In this document: positions 16,259-16,378 of the stretch, piece after piece
Layout: every line of letters starts with the position of its first letter
Position numbering within the stretch: position 1 is the first letter of the stretch
Made by a program: the position numbers and the translations under genes
The notes under the pieces: generated by a model
Seen by the model: the letters and a program-made list of their open reading frames with translations, nothing else
Told to the model about the DNA's origin: nothing
Databases searched by the model: none
Assembly: GCA_964017145.1 (NCBI GenBank)
Contig: CAXHKQ010000055.1
Span: 1 to 16,378, forward strand
Length of the DNA: 16,378 bases
DNA from: Agrocybe praecox
Taxonomy: Eukaryota; Basidiomycota; Agaricomycetes; Agaricales; Agrocybaceae
Direction of reading: 5' to 3'

Positions 16259-16378
16259 TCCAATGTTGTACATCAAAACAGTCAGAGGGTGTTAATTGAT
16301 GAGTAGTCCCCGAAACACCAATACCGTAGAGGAAATACTCCGCCAGCGATATCAGATAACGTGTGGCGCGATCGATGC

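Overview
The window is nuclear DNA from an insect, most likely a fly or midge (Diptera). The evidence is small phase-consistent introns with GT/AG borders, a eukaryotic tRNA-Pro, AATAAA signals, an ion transport peptide (ITP) gene, and a Kenny/NEMO gene with a Kenny-style LIR at its N-terminus. CpG is not depleted and simple repeats are frequent. I cannot name the species.

Layout. (1) 1-2680: no convincing gene; CpG-rich with TG/CA microsatellites, probably upstream or 5'-intron DNA of ITP. (2) 2683-6456, plus strand: ITP. One common exon carries the signal peptide, the KR cleavage site and cysteines 1-4, and is followed by four clear alternative 3' coding exons (A, B, C, D). Each joins in the same phase and each supplies cysteines 5 and 6. 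They look like a tandemly duplicated pair: an ITP-like (L) exon followed by an amide-type exon, twice. A possible fifth, unrelated cysteine-rich terminal exon lies 57 nt after exon 1. (3) 6626-9532, minus strand: kenny/IKK-gamma, eight coding exons, 666 aa, with LIR, coiled coils, UBAN motif and a C-terminal C2HC finger. ITP and kenny converge tail to tail. (4) 9533-13931: noncoding, with an E-box palindrome, a perfect 15-bp-arm hairpin and a 1.04-kb foldback (long-TIR) element. (5) 13932-14003: tRNA-Pro(UGG). (6) 14004-15528: AT-rich, no gene seen. (7) 15529-16258, plus strand: a small two-exon gene for a secreted peptide with TATA box, initiator, short intron and poly(A) signal. Its reading frame appears broken or shifted at a run of five G.

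Functionally, ITP is a neurohormone of the CHH family (ion and water balance), kenny is the regulatory subunit of the IKK complex of the Imd pathway, and the small secreted protein is unrecognised. Nothing suggests that these genes act together. The most unusual feature is the expanded alternative 3' exon set of ITP. All exon joins are inferred from sequence, without transcript evidence.
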